The notes: generated by a model from the sequence alone, not told the origin. A stretch of 64,000 nt of DNA from an uncultured Fibrobacter sp. (GCA_946414075.1 CAMKNA010000006.1:1-64000); one strand, 5' to 3'. Counted from the stretch's first letter, positions 15,712-24,273 are shown. Program-made: numbers and translations.

Positions 15712-16861
15712 ACAATGCTTCATTTTCCGATTTTGGCTGTATGGTCCGAATCATGTGGTGTCTGTCATACAATTCATCAAACATGCTACGGTATGCCTCA
15801 ATATCATCCAATTGAACGATAGTCGTAATCTTGTTCCCGGCATCTTTGCTTGAAGCTCCGCAATGGTACAGTTTTTCGCTTTTGGTCTTAAAGTCAACAA
15901 GAATGTAGCGGTCGTGAAACTTGTGCGCGGCAGAAACTTTGTCAATCGAAACACCCGGCATTACGCCTCGGAAATCGTTGAGCATATCGTCCGTTATGCG
16001 AGCGTATTGGTCACTTGCTATCAAGATGGAAACGCCTTTGCGTGCGTACCGAAGCAAATTTAGGGTCTTAATGTCGACATAGTTGTCGACAATCAACAAC
16101 TTTTTCTTAGCTATGCTGTAAATCTGCGCGTAGGCGACATCGGCCTCCAACTTCTGCCCGTTCAGAATCAAGAAGTGCCTATAGGTTGAGGGATCGACGA
16201 AATTTTCCATGACCATCTGGAGGTCCACATTGAATTTTCCCAAATCGCTCCGGATATCGCGAACTTCGCCGGAAAGTTCCTTAACTTCGGCAGAAACCAC
16301 TGCGATTTCATGTGTATTTTGAGCTGTTTGCGCTGCAATCTGTGCAATTCCCGCAGTCCCGAGCAATTGCTGATTTTCTGCGACGATATAGTCCTTCATC
16401 TGCTTGAAAAGGCGGATAAGGGCCTTACTTTGGGCAGTTGCCCGCTCACCCTTGAGAACAGTCATGAGCATATAGATGCCCTGTTCGGTAAAGGCAAATG
16501 GCATCTTTCTTAAACCACCCCAACTTGAAGTCAAAATTTTTGACTTCAAGTTGTCTTTTTTGTAAAAATTGTCGAAATTCGACGAATTTTCGCATCTTGA
16601 GGTCGATTTTTTCGATTTCAAGATTTCAAATTCATCTGAAGTCAGCTGAAATCGAAAATCTTCGTCGAATTTTTCGATATTGTTTTTTACCTGTTGGTTA
16701 AAGACCTTTTTCTCATACCCGTAGATTTCAGCCAAATCGGCATCCAGCATCACCTTGACCCCGCGAATCGTGTATATCCGCGATTTGAGCAGGTTTTCGT
16801 CTATCAGGGATATTCCCGGCTTGACTGGCGTAACCGCCACATCTTTCTTCTTTTTAGCCAT
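15707..16861 (-). CDS. ORF6N domain protein with PLD-like C-terminal domain
   Basis: A 384-aa protein. Residues ~25-150 are an ORF6N-type DNA-binding domain ('YTIRGVKVMLDADLAEIYGY', 'MPFAFTEQGIYMLMTVL') as found in phage antirepressor-like proteins. A helical linker follows. The C-terminus has 'KLLIVDNYVDIKTLNLL', 'FHDRYILVD' and 'YHCGASSKDAG', the pattern H-x-R-x4-D then G-A-S-x-K, which resembles half of a phospholipase D/nuclease HKD site with arginine replacing lysine. The same C-terminal domain is present in the proteins at 24328 and 41057. The gene lies behind a terminator-like hairpin (16939-16972). The reading of the C-terminus as a nuclease is inference. Confidence 0.75.
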   Translation of the reverse strand: MAKKKKDVAVTPVKPGISLIDENLLKSRIYTIRGVKVMLDADLAEIYGYEKKVFNQQVKNNIEKFDEDFRFQLTSDEFEILKSKKSTSRCENSSNFDNFYKKDNLKSKILTSSWGGLRKMPFAFTEQGIYMLMTVLKGERATAQSKALIRLFKQMKDYIVAENQQLLGTAGIAQIAAQTAQNTHEIAVVSAEVKELSGEVRDIRSDLGKFNVDLQMVMENFVDPSTYRHFLILNGQKLEADVAYAQIYSIAKKKLLIVDNYVDIKTLNLLRYARKGVSILIASDQYARITDDMLNDFRGVMPGVSIDKVSAAHKFHDRYILVDFKTKSEKLYHCGASSKDAGNKITTIVQLDDIEAYRSMFDELYDRHHMIRTIQPKSENEALL

Positions 16862-16875
16862 GTTTGCCTCCTTTT

Positions 16876-16891
16876 AGCCGTGAAAGCGGCT
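16876..16891 (-). repeat. RBS-proximal hairpin of the ORF6N gene
   Basis: AGCCG/CGGCT arms lie next to the AGGAGG element before the ATG at 16861. At the same place before the toxin gene lies a different palindrome (17755-17769). The structure is kept while the sequence changes, which suggests that the hairpin matters. Confidence 0.45.
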
Positions 16892-17032
16892 GGTTGATGT
16901 TAGAGGCGTTCTTGCAAAATTGAAAACTCAATTGAAGCAAAAACGCACCTCGCCTTTGTACAGCGAGATGCGTCGGACGGTAATGTACCTAATATTCAGA
17001 AACCTGGCAAGAGGGGGAAGAAAATTTTACAA
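16888..17032. repeat. direct repeat, copy 1 (flanks toxin-antitoxin pair)
   Basis: About 145 bp that recur at 17767-17983, where a ~70-bp segment is inserted near the far end. The inner ~60 bp, including the terminator hairpin, are nearly identical. The pair brackets the higBA-like module. Confidence 0.8.
16939..16972 (-). terminator. terminator-like hairpin in leader of ORF6N gene
   Basis: On the minus strand CGCATCTCGC pairs with GCGAGGTGCG (one G-U) and is followed by five T's. It lies downstream of the antitoxin gene and 78 nt upstream of the ORF6N start, so it could end the toxin-antitoxin transcript, attenuate the ORF6N gene, or both. Confidence 0.7.
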
Positions 17033-17449
17033 TCAGAACTTGAAATACATTTCGGGTGGGACTCCGAAAACTTGGGACAATTTCGTGGCCATTTTCTTGG
17101 ATACTGGGCGACGATCATGTTCCATGGCAGAAAGGTTCTGTATGGAAATGCCGAGCTTTTGCGCAAGGACGCTTTGCGTCCATCCACGGAGTCCGCGGTC
17201 GGCACGGATTGCCTTGCCCGAAGTCATCTCTGTAGCCGTCTTCTTGTACCAATCGGTACTTTCAAGCGCGACCGACTCCTCATCCATATTGTGGGGTTTC
17301 TTGACCGGAACATCGTAAACCCTGAGACATTTCGGGAACATGTACTTGAGCATTCCCAAAACGAAATCGGGAATTTGTTCGCCTTCAATCTTGAAGGAAA
17401 CGGGCTTCTTAGTGCCGTGCGTAGGGGGCGCTTTCACGACTGCCAACAT
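17033..17449 (-). CDS. XRE-type HTH antitoxin (HigA-like)
   Basis: A 138-aa protein whose C-terminal ~60 residues form a lambda-repressor-type helix-turn-helix (SVLAQKLGISIQNLSAMEHD). It follows the RelE/HigB-like toxin remnant on the same strand, and its start overlaps the original 3' end of that toxin frame by 41 nt, the usual toxin-first HigBA arrangement. The N-terminal half contains 'KPVSFKIEGEQIPDFVLGML', probably the toxin-binding part. The gene itself looks intact although its toxin is broken. Confidence 0.8.
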   Translation of the reverse strand: MLAVVKAPPTHGTKKPVSFKIEGEQIPDFVLGMLKYMFPKCLRVYDVPVKKPHNMDEESVALESTDWYKKTATEMTSGKAIRADRGLRGWTQSVLAQKLGISIQNLSAMEHDRRPVSKKMATKLSQVFGVPPEMYFKF

Positions 17450-17729
17450 AGTAGACCTCTATAGTTAATGTTCCTGACTCATTTTTCTAGCATGCAACCC
17501 ATTTCCTTGACAAATGGCAATGGTACATGTTTACACCGAGTTTAGAATAATTCATAAATGAGGGTTGATCCGGACCACTTGTTTCCAACGCTGTCTTCAG
17601 ACGGAAAAACTTTTCCTGTTGTAGCTTAGGCATTTTGTCAAGGTTCTTTAAAGCCCTATGAGTTATTCTTACAGTGTATCGTTTTACAATATACTCAATT
17701 TTTGACAAGTTGTCAATATTTTCTTTCAT
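17409..17729 (-). pseudogene. RelE/HigB-like toxin with in-frame TAG
   Basis: The ORF in the track (17487-17759) ends at 'YHCHLSRKWVAC' followed by TAG. RelE/HigB-like toxins continue here with tryptophan (WVACW). Reading through the TAG in the same frame gives 'KNESGTLTIEVYYVGSRESA' and then PYARH before TAA at 17409-17411, which is the normal C-terminus of the family. So a TGG-to-TAG change has removed the last ~26 residues, including the conserved EVYYVGSHE-like end. I place the start at ATG 17729; ATG 17759 is also possible. Either the toxin is dead, or a suppressor or read-through would be needed. Confidence 0.82.
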
Positions 17730-17754
17730 AACGGGTGATTTTAGCCTCCATATG

Positions 17755-17769
17755 GCCACAAATTGTGGC
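17755..17769. promoter_or_regulatory. GCCACAAATTGTGGC palindrome at the toxin gene start
   Basis: A perfect 7-bp palindrome with one central base, just upstream of the toxin start. It may be an operator for autoregulation by the XRE antitoxin, or an RNA hairpin equivalent to the one at 16876-16891. Confidence 0.5.
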
Positions 17770-17983
17770 TGGTTGATGTTAGAGGCGTTCTCGTAAAATC
17801 GAAAAGTCGATTAACACAAAAACGCACCTCGCCTTTGTACAGCGAGATGCGTCGGACGGTAATGTACCTAATATCTAAAAAGTTGGCACAAATGCGTAAG
17901 GCGAGAGTCGCAGACATGCTTGCATGGATATGACCGAGCCTAGCATTTGGCGCTTGCGCCAGAGGGGGAAGAAAATTTTACAA
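17767..17983. repeat. direct repeat, copy 2
   Basis: Homologous to 16888-17032, with a ~70-bp insertion (about 17886-17958). It forms the 5' leader of the toxin gene. Read on the minus strand both copies contain GGTACATTACCG (a possible -10 region), then the terminator-like hairpin. Confidence 0.8.
17818..17851 (-). terminator. terminator-like hairpin in leader of toxin gene
   Basis: Identical stem to 16944-16972 followed by T's on the minus strand. The next gene upstream is divergent (18171, plus strand), so this hairpin cannot be explained as the terminator of a preceding gene; it lies inside the toxin leader. Confidence 0.7.
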
Positions 17984-18075
17984 GGCGTTTCCCGCGCTAC
18001 CGCGCGGGCCGGGCTTTACTCGCTACGCTCCCGGAGCCTGTAGTCTCCGCCCTTACGGGTAACAATCCCTGACGC
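17984..18075 (+). repeat. dispersed palindromic element, copy A
   Basis: Begins GGCGTTTCCCG, has a GC hairpin (CCCGCG..CGCGGG), then GGGC and ACTCGC, and ends ATCCCTGACGC. A second element with the same ends and layout lies at 46550-46658 in reverse orientation. The 411-nt gap between the toxin and the helicase gene holds this element, the direct repeat and the helicase promoter. Confidence 0.55.
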
Positions 18076-18156
18076 AAAAGTTAACGAAAAACACCTGATT
18101 TAAGTCTTTTCTTAAAATATTTCAAAACCAACATATCTCTTATGCTTAAATTCATA

Positions 18157-18162
18157 TATATT
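18157..18162 (+). promoter_or_regulatory. TATATT box, helicase gene
   Basis: TATATT ends 8 nt before the ATG at 18171, in an AT-rich stretch with no Shine-Dalgarno. Confidence 0.5.
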
Positions 18163-18170
18163 TCAAGTGA

Positions 18171-21100
18171 ATGCCCGATTTTAGCAAATTCTTATTTTTT
18201 GATTTGGAATATAATCCCGAAACGCAGAAAGTTCGGGAATATGGCTATATATTGGGTGAAGAGAAAGTTCGCGACAAGAACCCTGCTAAATTAGAGTCTG
18301 CTGCCTCAAAAGCAAAGTTTATCGTTGGTCATAACGTGATACGTCATGATGCTCCGATACTCCGGCAGTATTTCTCCATTGATTTCCCGAATATCAAGGC
18401 TCTTGACACCTTAATGCTGTCATCGTTGCTATTCCCACGCAAGCCTTATCATAAATTGCGCAAGGAATACCTGCACAATGAAGATGATCCATCGGATCCC
18501 TTGGAAGATGCCAAACTCTGCAAGAAATTGTTAGAAGATTGCATCGAAAAATGGAAGAGTTATCCGTGGCAACTCCAATACCTACTTTTCCAGTTTTTAA
18601 AGAACGAGCCTGGATTCGCTCCTTTTTTTGAATTAGTTGGCGTTCCTGATTCGCAGAAACTTCGCCAAAATATATCGGAAATACAGCGTTGGTTTAAATC
18701 TAATTACGAAAAAAACATTTGCTTGCGTCAAGATTTTCAGAATGAATGGAATGCGTACCGTGCAGAATGGTGTTTTCTCCTGACATTATTTCATGAAGAA
18801 GGCCCAAGTGATTATGTGCCTTATTGGGTTCGCTATCAATACCCGCATCTTGAAAATATTTTGCATCGCAGACGCCTTGTTCCTTGCGGAGATTCCCAAT
18901 GTCCATACTGTTCCGAACAATTAAGTTCGACGAAACAATTGAAAAAATGGTTTGGCTTTGATAGTTTCCGCTCTTTTAATGGGGAGAAGATACCTCTTCA
19001 ACAGCAGGTTGTTGAATCAGCGATGCGTGGAGAGTCCCTATTGGCGGTATTTCCAACGGGTGGCGGAAAATCAATGACTTTCCAGCTACCAGCTTTAATT
19101 GCTGGTACGCAAGTTGGAGCATTGACTGTTGTGATATCCCCGATTGTCGCCTTGATGAAGGATCAGGTTGACGTTTTGGAAAAACGAAGGCAAATAGGGG
19201 ATGCTGCCTATATAAATTCCATGCTTTCTCCCGCAGAACGAAAAGATGTTATTGAGAAGGTTAACAATGGCGAAAAGAACATTCTTTACATTTCTCCGGA
19301 ATCGTTGCGTTCAAACACAACGTTCAATATATTGAAGCATCGGCGTGTGGAACGTATCGTTGTAGACGAGGCGCACTGTTTTAGTGGTTGGGGCCACGAT
19401 TTCAGAGTCGATTACCTTTATTTGGCCGATTTTTTGAAAGACCTGCAAAGGGAAAAGAATCTTGAATCTCCTATTTCTGTGAGCTGTTTTACGGCAACAG
19501 CAAAACAATCCGTTGTAGATGATATATGCAGTTATTTCAAAGAACGCTTAAATCTTGAATTAGTGAAATTCATTAGCCCAGCAAAGCGCACAAATTTGAC
19601 GTATAAGGTCATCGAATCTTCAGAATCCCCTAACGAACGGCGCAAGCAGCTGGTAAATGTTCTTCGCGAATATAATGGGCCCAAAATTATATATGCGTCC
19701 AAGGTGAAAACGACGGAATCCTTAGCTGAGGAATTGTACAATCGTGGTTTCGCTAGTGCCTGTTATAACGGCAAAATGGAATCTGAAAAGAAAATGACCA
19801 TTCAGGATCAATTCCAGAATGGCGAAGTGGATACCATGGTGGCGACAACTGCGTTCGGAATGGGGGTTGACAAGGATAATGTGGAGCTGGTCGCTCATTA
19901 TGAGATATCAAGTACGCTAGAAAATTATGTACAGGAAGCGGGCCGTGCTGGTCGTGATCCAAAATTACAAGCTAGCTGTATTGCACTTTTCAATCCTAAG
20001 GATCTTGACACTAATTTTCAAATTCTCCAGCAGTCCAAACTTTCTGCGCAAGAAATCTCTGCTGTTTGGAAAGTTTTGAAAAAAATGGCAGGCAACCAGA
20101 ATCGCGTTATCATGTCGGCTCTTGAAATTGCTGATTTATGCGGATGGACCGAAAAAGAAACTGATGCCAGTGTCAATACGACAAAAGTCAAGCTTGCCAT
20201 TCTTGTTTTGGAAGAGCAAGGTTTCTTGAAACGCAAACGAAATAGAACTCAAATGTATGGTTCATCAATCTCGGTTGATTCTGCCGAAGAAGCTCGAGAA
20301 AGAATCGGTTCAGATAAGATTGAAATTACCAATTCTGTTGAAGGTGTTGCATATCGCATAATACATCATATCATCAGTAAACGATGGACCCGTTCTCCAG
20401 AATGCGCTCTTGACGAACTTACTGTAAATTTGGGTTTGACTCGCGAGCAAGCTAATGATGGATTGCGACTGCTGCGAGCGCTTAATCTTTTGAACGAAGA
20501 GAATGATTGGAGTGCCCGATTGCAGAGAAAGGGCAATGATACTCCGCGTTCACTTCTGAAGGCCGCTTACGAATTACAGGACGAGCTGTTGAAAGCGTGC
20601 GAAGGCAAGGGTGTTAATGATCGATTTGTCTTGGACATGACCAAACTCAATTCCCAGTTGAATCAAAGAGACGGTTCAATTGGGGCTTCTACATCTAGAC
20701 GGAATTTGTTTATTTTTCGCGGTATTCTGCGCTATTGGGCTCATGAAAGTGTCGCTGAAATCCATTTGGTGGAGGCTGGGCATCAAGTTTATCAGATAGA
20801 GTTTCTTGTCTCTCCGGAAAGTGTCAAGGAAAACCTCAAGAAACAATGGCAAATATTTGACAAAGTCATTGATGCATTGACTGGCATGCAAAAAGAACAG
20901 GCGCGTAAAACTGGAAATATTGTTTGGTTCTCCTTAAATAGTTTGATGAGAAAAATGTACGATGAGAAAGCTGTTCGCCGTGTTGAGATGCAAAAGCAAC
21001 TGGAATACGCGCTTCTTTTCTTGCACTTAGTCGGATCTATTACACTGGATCATGGCCTTGTCGTTTTCTATACCGGCCTTGTCTTGGAGCTGAACCCAGA

Positions 21101-23117
21101 AGCAAAACAACGCAGTTTTACTCCTAAAGACTTCGAAATGCTTGATGCTCATTATAAGCATAAAGCTGAATCGATTCACATTGTTGGTGAATATGCGAAG
21201 ATGATGCTTACCAATGAGCAAATGGCTCAGCAGTTGCTAGAAGATTATTTTGTAATGGATATTGCAGATTTCCGTTTGAAGTACATGCAGGGCGTCGCCC
21301 AAACGGATTCTGTATCCGATGAGCTAAAACGAAAAATTGAGAAAGTCAATGACGAACAGCGTAAGGTCATAAAAAGCCGCAAGAAACATATCCTTGTCGG
21401 TGCTGGCCCTGGTTCAGGAAAAACGCACCTGCTGGTTCATAAAGTCGCATCACTTTTGTGGATTGAAGAGGCAAAACCCGATTCAATTTTGTGCCTTACA
21501 TACACCCGCGCGGCATGCCGTGAACTCAGAAAACGACTGTTTGATTTAGCGGGGCCATTAGCTGCAAAAGTAACTATCACCACATTCCATTCGCTCGCGT
21601 TCTCCATACTTGGCGTGCAGGGGAATAAAAAGGCGCTTGAAAATGCTGACGATGTTGTTTCAAAGGCGGCTGAACTTCTTGAATCCGGAGAAGATGTTGG
21701 CGTGGGAGCCCCGGGGGTCATTCTTGTTGATGAATTCCAGGATCTGTCTGCAGGTGAATATCGTCTATTACAAGCTCTTTATGATTTAGGGGAAAAAGAC
21801 CCCCGCGTTATCGTCGTTGGCGATGACGATCAAAGTATTTTTGCTTTCCGTGGAAGTTCTTCTCAGTATTTCCAGAAATTTGCCGACGAATTTCCAAATA
21901 CAGAGAAATTCTATTTAACAACGAATTACCGTTCTGTAGCGGGGCTTGTCCGTGCAAATGCAAAATTACTTGATTTGATGACAGAACGAGTAAAAGAAGG
22001 TTCGCAACAATTTGCATTAAAACAAGACAAGGCGTCGCTAGCATTCTATGAAGAAAGCGACAAGGCTACAGCGGCTTTTGCAGCAGCAGAAATTCTGGCA
22101 AAAAGATTTTCATCAAATTCAACAGAGTCCTATTGTATTTTGACAAGGGATAACGCGGAAGCCTTTTTGGCTGCTGCTAAATTAGAGGAAAAGAATGTTC
22201 CATATCGTCTTCTTAAGGGGCGAGACAAGGACAAATGCCCCATTGAGAAAACGCGAGAAATTTTAGGATTCAGTAAAATCCTCCAAGAGGATCCACGGGT
22301 AGGTGAATTCCCGTGGAGTGCGAAAGAATTTAAGCGACTTGCGGATGATTATAAAACGAATCATAAAACAGAAAGTTCTTTTGAATTATTGGACGCCTTA
22401 GTAAATGATTTTATAGAGACAGAAACAGCTTGTGGCGAAGACGAAATAACATTAGGTGATTTTAACCAATATCTAAGTGAAGTATCGTATAGCGACTTTG
22501 CAACAAAAAACATGGGTGCTGTTTCTATAGGGACAATGCATAGCGCAAAAGGACTTGAATGGGATAATGTAATCCTTGCGCTAGGTTCATGGGCGTTGAA
22601 TGATGCCGACGAGAAAAAAGCACAAGAAAATTATCGTCTGCTTTATGTCGCGGCAACACGTGCAAAGAAGTCGCTAACCATTATCGGTGCTGAGAAAATG
22701 TTGCCTCAAGAATGGCTAAGTCATTTTGTCAAGCAAGGTAAAATCAATGATGTGGCCATCCCGAAGATTTTGCATATCGAAACGGGACTCAGTGACATGG
22801 CTTTGGGACAGTATCTGAAAAAAGGTGATTCTAGCGATGTTTTTGTTGAAAAGCTACAACAGGTGTTAGAAAAAGAATCGATAGGAACATCCCTTTCTGT
22901 AGAACTTCATACCAAAACAGGAAACTACTGTATAAAACAAGGTTCACTTTATTGGGCATGGTTCGCAAAGGATTTTACTGGCGGCCTTGTGAAAAGCCTG
23001 GCAAAGAATATCCTTGTTCCACAAAAGGCTATTCTTTCGCAAGTTGTTCGCTGGACATCTGAAGACGGGCAAGATACTTGGGTTCCATTATTCAGGGTGG
23101 AGTTCGGAAGGACGTAA
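18171..23117 (+). CDS. exonuclease-RecQ-UvrD fusion helicase
   Basis: A 1,648-aa multidomain protein. Residues ~1-125 look like a DEDD exonuclease: 'FFDLEYN' (D-x-E), 'VGHNVIRHDAPIL' and 'DPLEDAKLCKKLL'. A cysteine cluster (CGDSQCPYC) follows near residue 240. Residues ~270-620 are a RecQ helicase with 'PTGGGKS', 'VDEAHCFSGWGHDFR' and 'QEAGRAGRDP', then winged-helix-like segments. From ~1070 there is a second, UvrD/Rep-type helicase with 'GAGPGSGKT', 'VDEFQDLS', 'VVGDDDQSIFAFRGS' and 'HSAKGLEWDNV'. Two helicases of different superfamilies with a nuclease in one chain suggest DNA-end processing, perhaps anti-phage defence. The gene is AT-rich against its neighbours (32% and 37% GC in two sampled 60-nt lines, 58% in a line of metY), suggesting transfer. 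Confidence 0.88.
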   Translation: MPDFSKFLFFDLEYNPETQKVREYGYILGEEKVRDKNPAKLESAASKAKFIVGHNVIRHDAPILRQYFSIDFPNIKALDTLMLSSLLFPRKPYHKLRKEYLHNEDDPSDPLEDAKLCKKLLEDCIEKWKSYPWQLQYLLFQFLKNEPGFAPFFELVGVPDSQKLRQNISEIQRWFKSNYEKNICLRQDFQNEWNAYRAEWCFLLTLFHEEGPSDYVPYWVRYQYPHLENILHRRRLVPCGDSQCPYCSEQLSSTKQLKKWFGFDSFRSFNGEKIPLQQQVVESAMRGESLLAVFPTGGGKSMTFQLPALIAGTQVGALTVVISPIVALMKDQVDVLEKRRQIGDAAYINSMLSPAERKDVIEKVNNGEKNILYISPESLRSNTTFNILKHRRVERIVVDEAHCFSGWGHDFRVDYLYLADFLKDLQREKNLESPISVSCFTATAKQSVVDDICSYFKERLNLELVKFISPAKRTNLTYKVIESSESPNERRKQLVNVLREYNGPKIIYASKVKTTESLAEELYNRGFASACYNGKMESEKKMTIQDQFQNGEVDTMVATTAFGMGVDKDNVELVAHYEISSTLENYVQEAGRAGRDPKLQASCIALFNPKDLDTNFQILQQSKLSAQEISAVWKVLKKMAGNQNRVIMSALEIADLCGWTEKETDASVNTTKVKLAILVLEEQGFLKRKRNRTQMYGSSISVDSAEEARERIGSDKIEITNSVEGVAYRIIHHIISKRWTRSPECALDELTVNLGLTREQANDGLRLLRALNLLNEENDWSARLQRKGNDTPRSLLKAAYELQDELLKACEGKGVNDRFVLDMTKLNSQLNQRDGSIGASTSRRNLFIFRGILRYWAHESVAEIHLVEAGHQVYQIEFLVSPESVKENLKKQWQIFDKVIDALTGMQKEQARKTGNIVWFSLNSLMRKMYDEKAVRRVEMQKQLEYALLFLHLVGSITLDHGLVVFYTGLVLELNPEAKQRSFTPKDFEMLDAHYKHKAESIHIVGEYAKMMLTNEQMAQQLLEDYFVMDIADFRLKYMQGVAQTDSVSDELKRKIEKVNDEQRKVIKSRKKHILVGAGPGSGKTHLLVHKVASLLWIEEAKPDSILCLTYTRAACRELRKRLFDLAGPLAAKVTITTFHSLAFSILGVQGNKKALENADDVVSKAAELLESGEDVGVGAPGVILVDEFQDLSAGEYRLLQALYDLGEKDPRVIVVGDDDQSIFAFRGSSSQYFQKFADEFPNTEKFYLTTNYRSVAGLVRANAKLLDLMTERVKEGSQQFALKQDKASLAFYEESDKATAAFAAAEILAKRFSSNSTESYCILTRDNAEAFLAAAKLEEKNVPYRLLKGRDKDKCPIEKTREILGFSKILQEDPRVGEFPWSAKEFKRLADDYKTNHKTESSFELLDALVNDFIETETACGEDEITLGDFNQYLSEVSYSDFATKNMGAVSIGTMHSAKGLEWDNVILALGSWALNDADEKKAQENYRLLYVAATRAKKSLTIIGAEKMLPQEWLSHFVKQGKINDVAIPKILHIETGLSDMALGQYLKKGDSSDVFVEKLQQVLEKESIGTSLSVELHTKTGNYCIKQGSLYWAWFAKDFTGGLVKSLAKNILVPQKAILSQVVRWTSEDGQDTWVPLFRVEFGRT

Positions 23118-23143
23118 TTTCCCAGTTGTCGCAAATTTTGTAA

Positions 23144-23170
23144 CAACTCCTCGAAATTTTCGAGGAGTTG
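23144..23170 (+). terminator. long hairpin after the fusion helicase
   Basis: CAACTCCTCGAA and TTCGAGGAGTTG form a near-perfect stem 27 nt after the stop. The run following it (GGGTTATT) is a weak T-tract, so it is a possible but not typical terminator. The rest of the 340-nt gap holds a short hairpin (23264-23284) and the promoter of the FISUMP gene. Confidence 0.5.
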
Positions 23171-23263
23171 GGTTATTAAGGGTTCCTTGACAACTCAAAA
23201 TGCGGTCAAGCGGGGCGTTGCGGGGGTATCCCTGCTAGAAGGGGTAGCGGATGAATCGGCTAG

Positions 23264-23284
23264 ATTCCGGGTCAAGCCCGGAAT
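23264..23284. repeat. intergenic hairpin ATTCCGGG..CCCGGAAT
   Basis: A perfect 8-bp stem with a TCAAG loop, of the kind found as dispersed intergenic repeats. No role can be read from this window. Confidence 0.5.
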
Positions 23285-23386
23285 GGCGACGAGTCAGGAG
23301 CGAGGGGAAGGCTTTCCCCTGCCATATTTCGCCCATTTTTTATTCATACATCAAAAACATTTATCATTTTAATAAAAACAATATAT

Positions 23387-23415
23387 TTGACATTATGAAT
23401 CCTTGAGGGTATATT
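23387..23415 (+). promoter_or_regulatory. TTGACA-17-TATATT promoter
   Basis: A perfect -35 (23387-23392) and TATATT -10 (23410-23415) at the optimal 17-nt spacing, about 43 nt before the FISUMP start. It is the clearest evidence that TATATT serves as a -10 element in this genome. Confidence 0.75.
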
Positions 23416-23457
23416 AGTGGTGTAAAACCAGGATAACCCTTAGAAAAGGAGTTCATC

Positions 23458-24198
23458 ATGAAAACCGAGAATCGTGCAACGCCGTTATTTACCGCTACTG
23501 CATTTGTAGCTATTTCTGCCGCCTTGTTTTTCCTTTCGGGCTGTTCCGCCGACACCAGTGTCGCCGGGGCCTCGGAAGAGGAGTCTGCTGTGAGTTATGA
23601 AGTCGTGAATCAGGGGACAGCCCTTGCCAAGAGTAAGGTGTCGCCGGAATCGGTGGAGCATGGGGAATTTACCGACCCTCGCGACGGTCAGAAGTATCGG
23701 ACCGTCAAGATTGGGAATAACACATGGTTTGCCCAGAACTTGAATTTCGAGACGGCCAACAGTTGGTGCTACAACGATGAGGAGGCCAATTGCGAGGAAT
23801 ATGGAAGGCTCTATACCCATGCCGATGCGGCGAATGCTTGCCCCGAAGGTTGGGATTTGCCTTCTGCGATAGAGTATGTGGGTTTGTACATGAATACAAC
23901 AACTTCTTTCAACGGGCAGATTTCCAACGTGGCGATGCTCGTTGCTAGCGGAACAGTAGATGCCAAGGCAAAGGACGAGTTCGGGTTCTCCCTCTTGTTT
24001 GCAGGTGCACGGACTGGCGACGGCAAGTTCGAATCTGCCGGGTCGGAAACGTTCTTGTGGACCAGTACGGGCAAGGATACCGCCGGTAGGTATGTGGCCC
24101 AGAAGATCGGTTTCTGGTCCGATAGAAGATCATTGGTGGAGCATAATTGGGCCCCCAAGGGCAATGCCGCCTTGTCTGTGCGGTGCATCAAGCGCTAG
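23458..24198 (+). CDS. FISUMP-domain lipoprotein
   Basis: A 246-aa lipoprotein: lipobox 'FLSGC' near residue 29, a short linker, then a Fibrobacter major paralogous domain. Family marks are 'FTDPRDGQKYRTVKIGNNTW', 'AQNLNFE', 'CPEGWDLPSA' and the terminal 'LSVRCIKR'. These domains are abundant in Fibrobacter surface lipoproteins and resemble C-type-lectin/sulfatase-modifying folds; their ligand is not established. A good AAGGAG site precedes the start and a canonical promoter lies upstream. Confidence 0.92.
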   Translation: MKTENRATPLFTATAFVAISAALFFLSGCSADTSVAGASEEESAVSYEVVNQGTALAKSKVSPESVEHGEFTDPRDGQKYRTVKIGNNTWFAQNLNFETANSWCYNDEEANCEEYGRLYTHADAANACPEGWDLPSAIEYVGLYMNTTTSFNGQISNVAMLVASGTVDAKAKDEFGFSLLFAGARTGDGKFESAGSETFLWTSTGKDTAGRYVAQKIGFWSDRRSLVEHNWAPKGNAALSVRCIKR

Positions 24199-24232
24199 GA
24201 GTCGGCAGGCTTTCCAATCCCAGCGCAAAAAT

Positions 24233-24242
24233 TTTGTATATT
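24233..24242 (+). promoter_or_regulatory. TTTGTATATT promoter box
   Basis: An exact copy of the recurrent box, 31 nt before the terminator-like hairpin and 85 nt before the start of the ORF6N gene. Confidence 0.5.
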
Positions 24243-24273
24243 GTGCCCCAACACCAGAAAGGGTGATATTAAA

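Noticed and set aside
17487-17489. Stop-codon reassignment (TAG read as an amino acid)
   Set aside because: TAG is used as a normal stop for other genes here (for example the ORF6N gene and the cysteine leader), so a nonsense mutation is simpler.
16888-17983. Integron attC sites flanking the toxin-antitoxin pair
   Set aside because: GTTAGAG does not fit the GTTRRRY core, no integrase is seen, and the repeats contain promoters and terminators rather than a typical attC fold.
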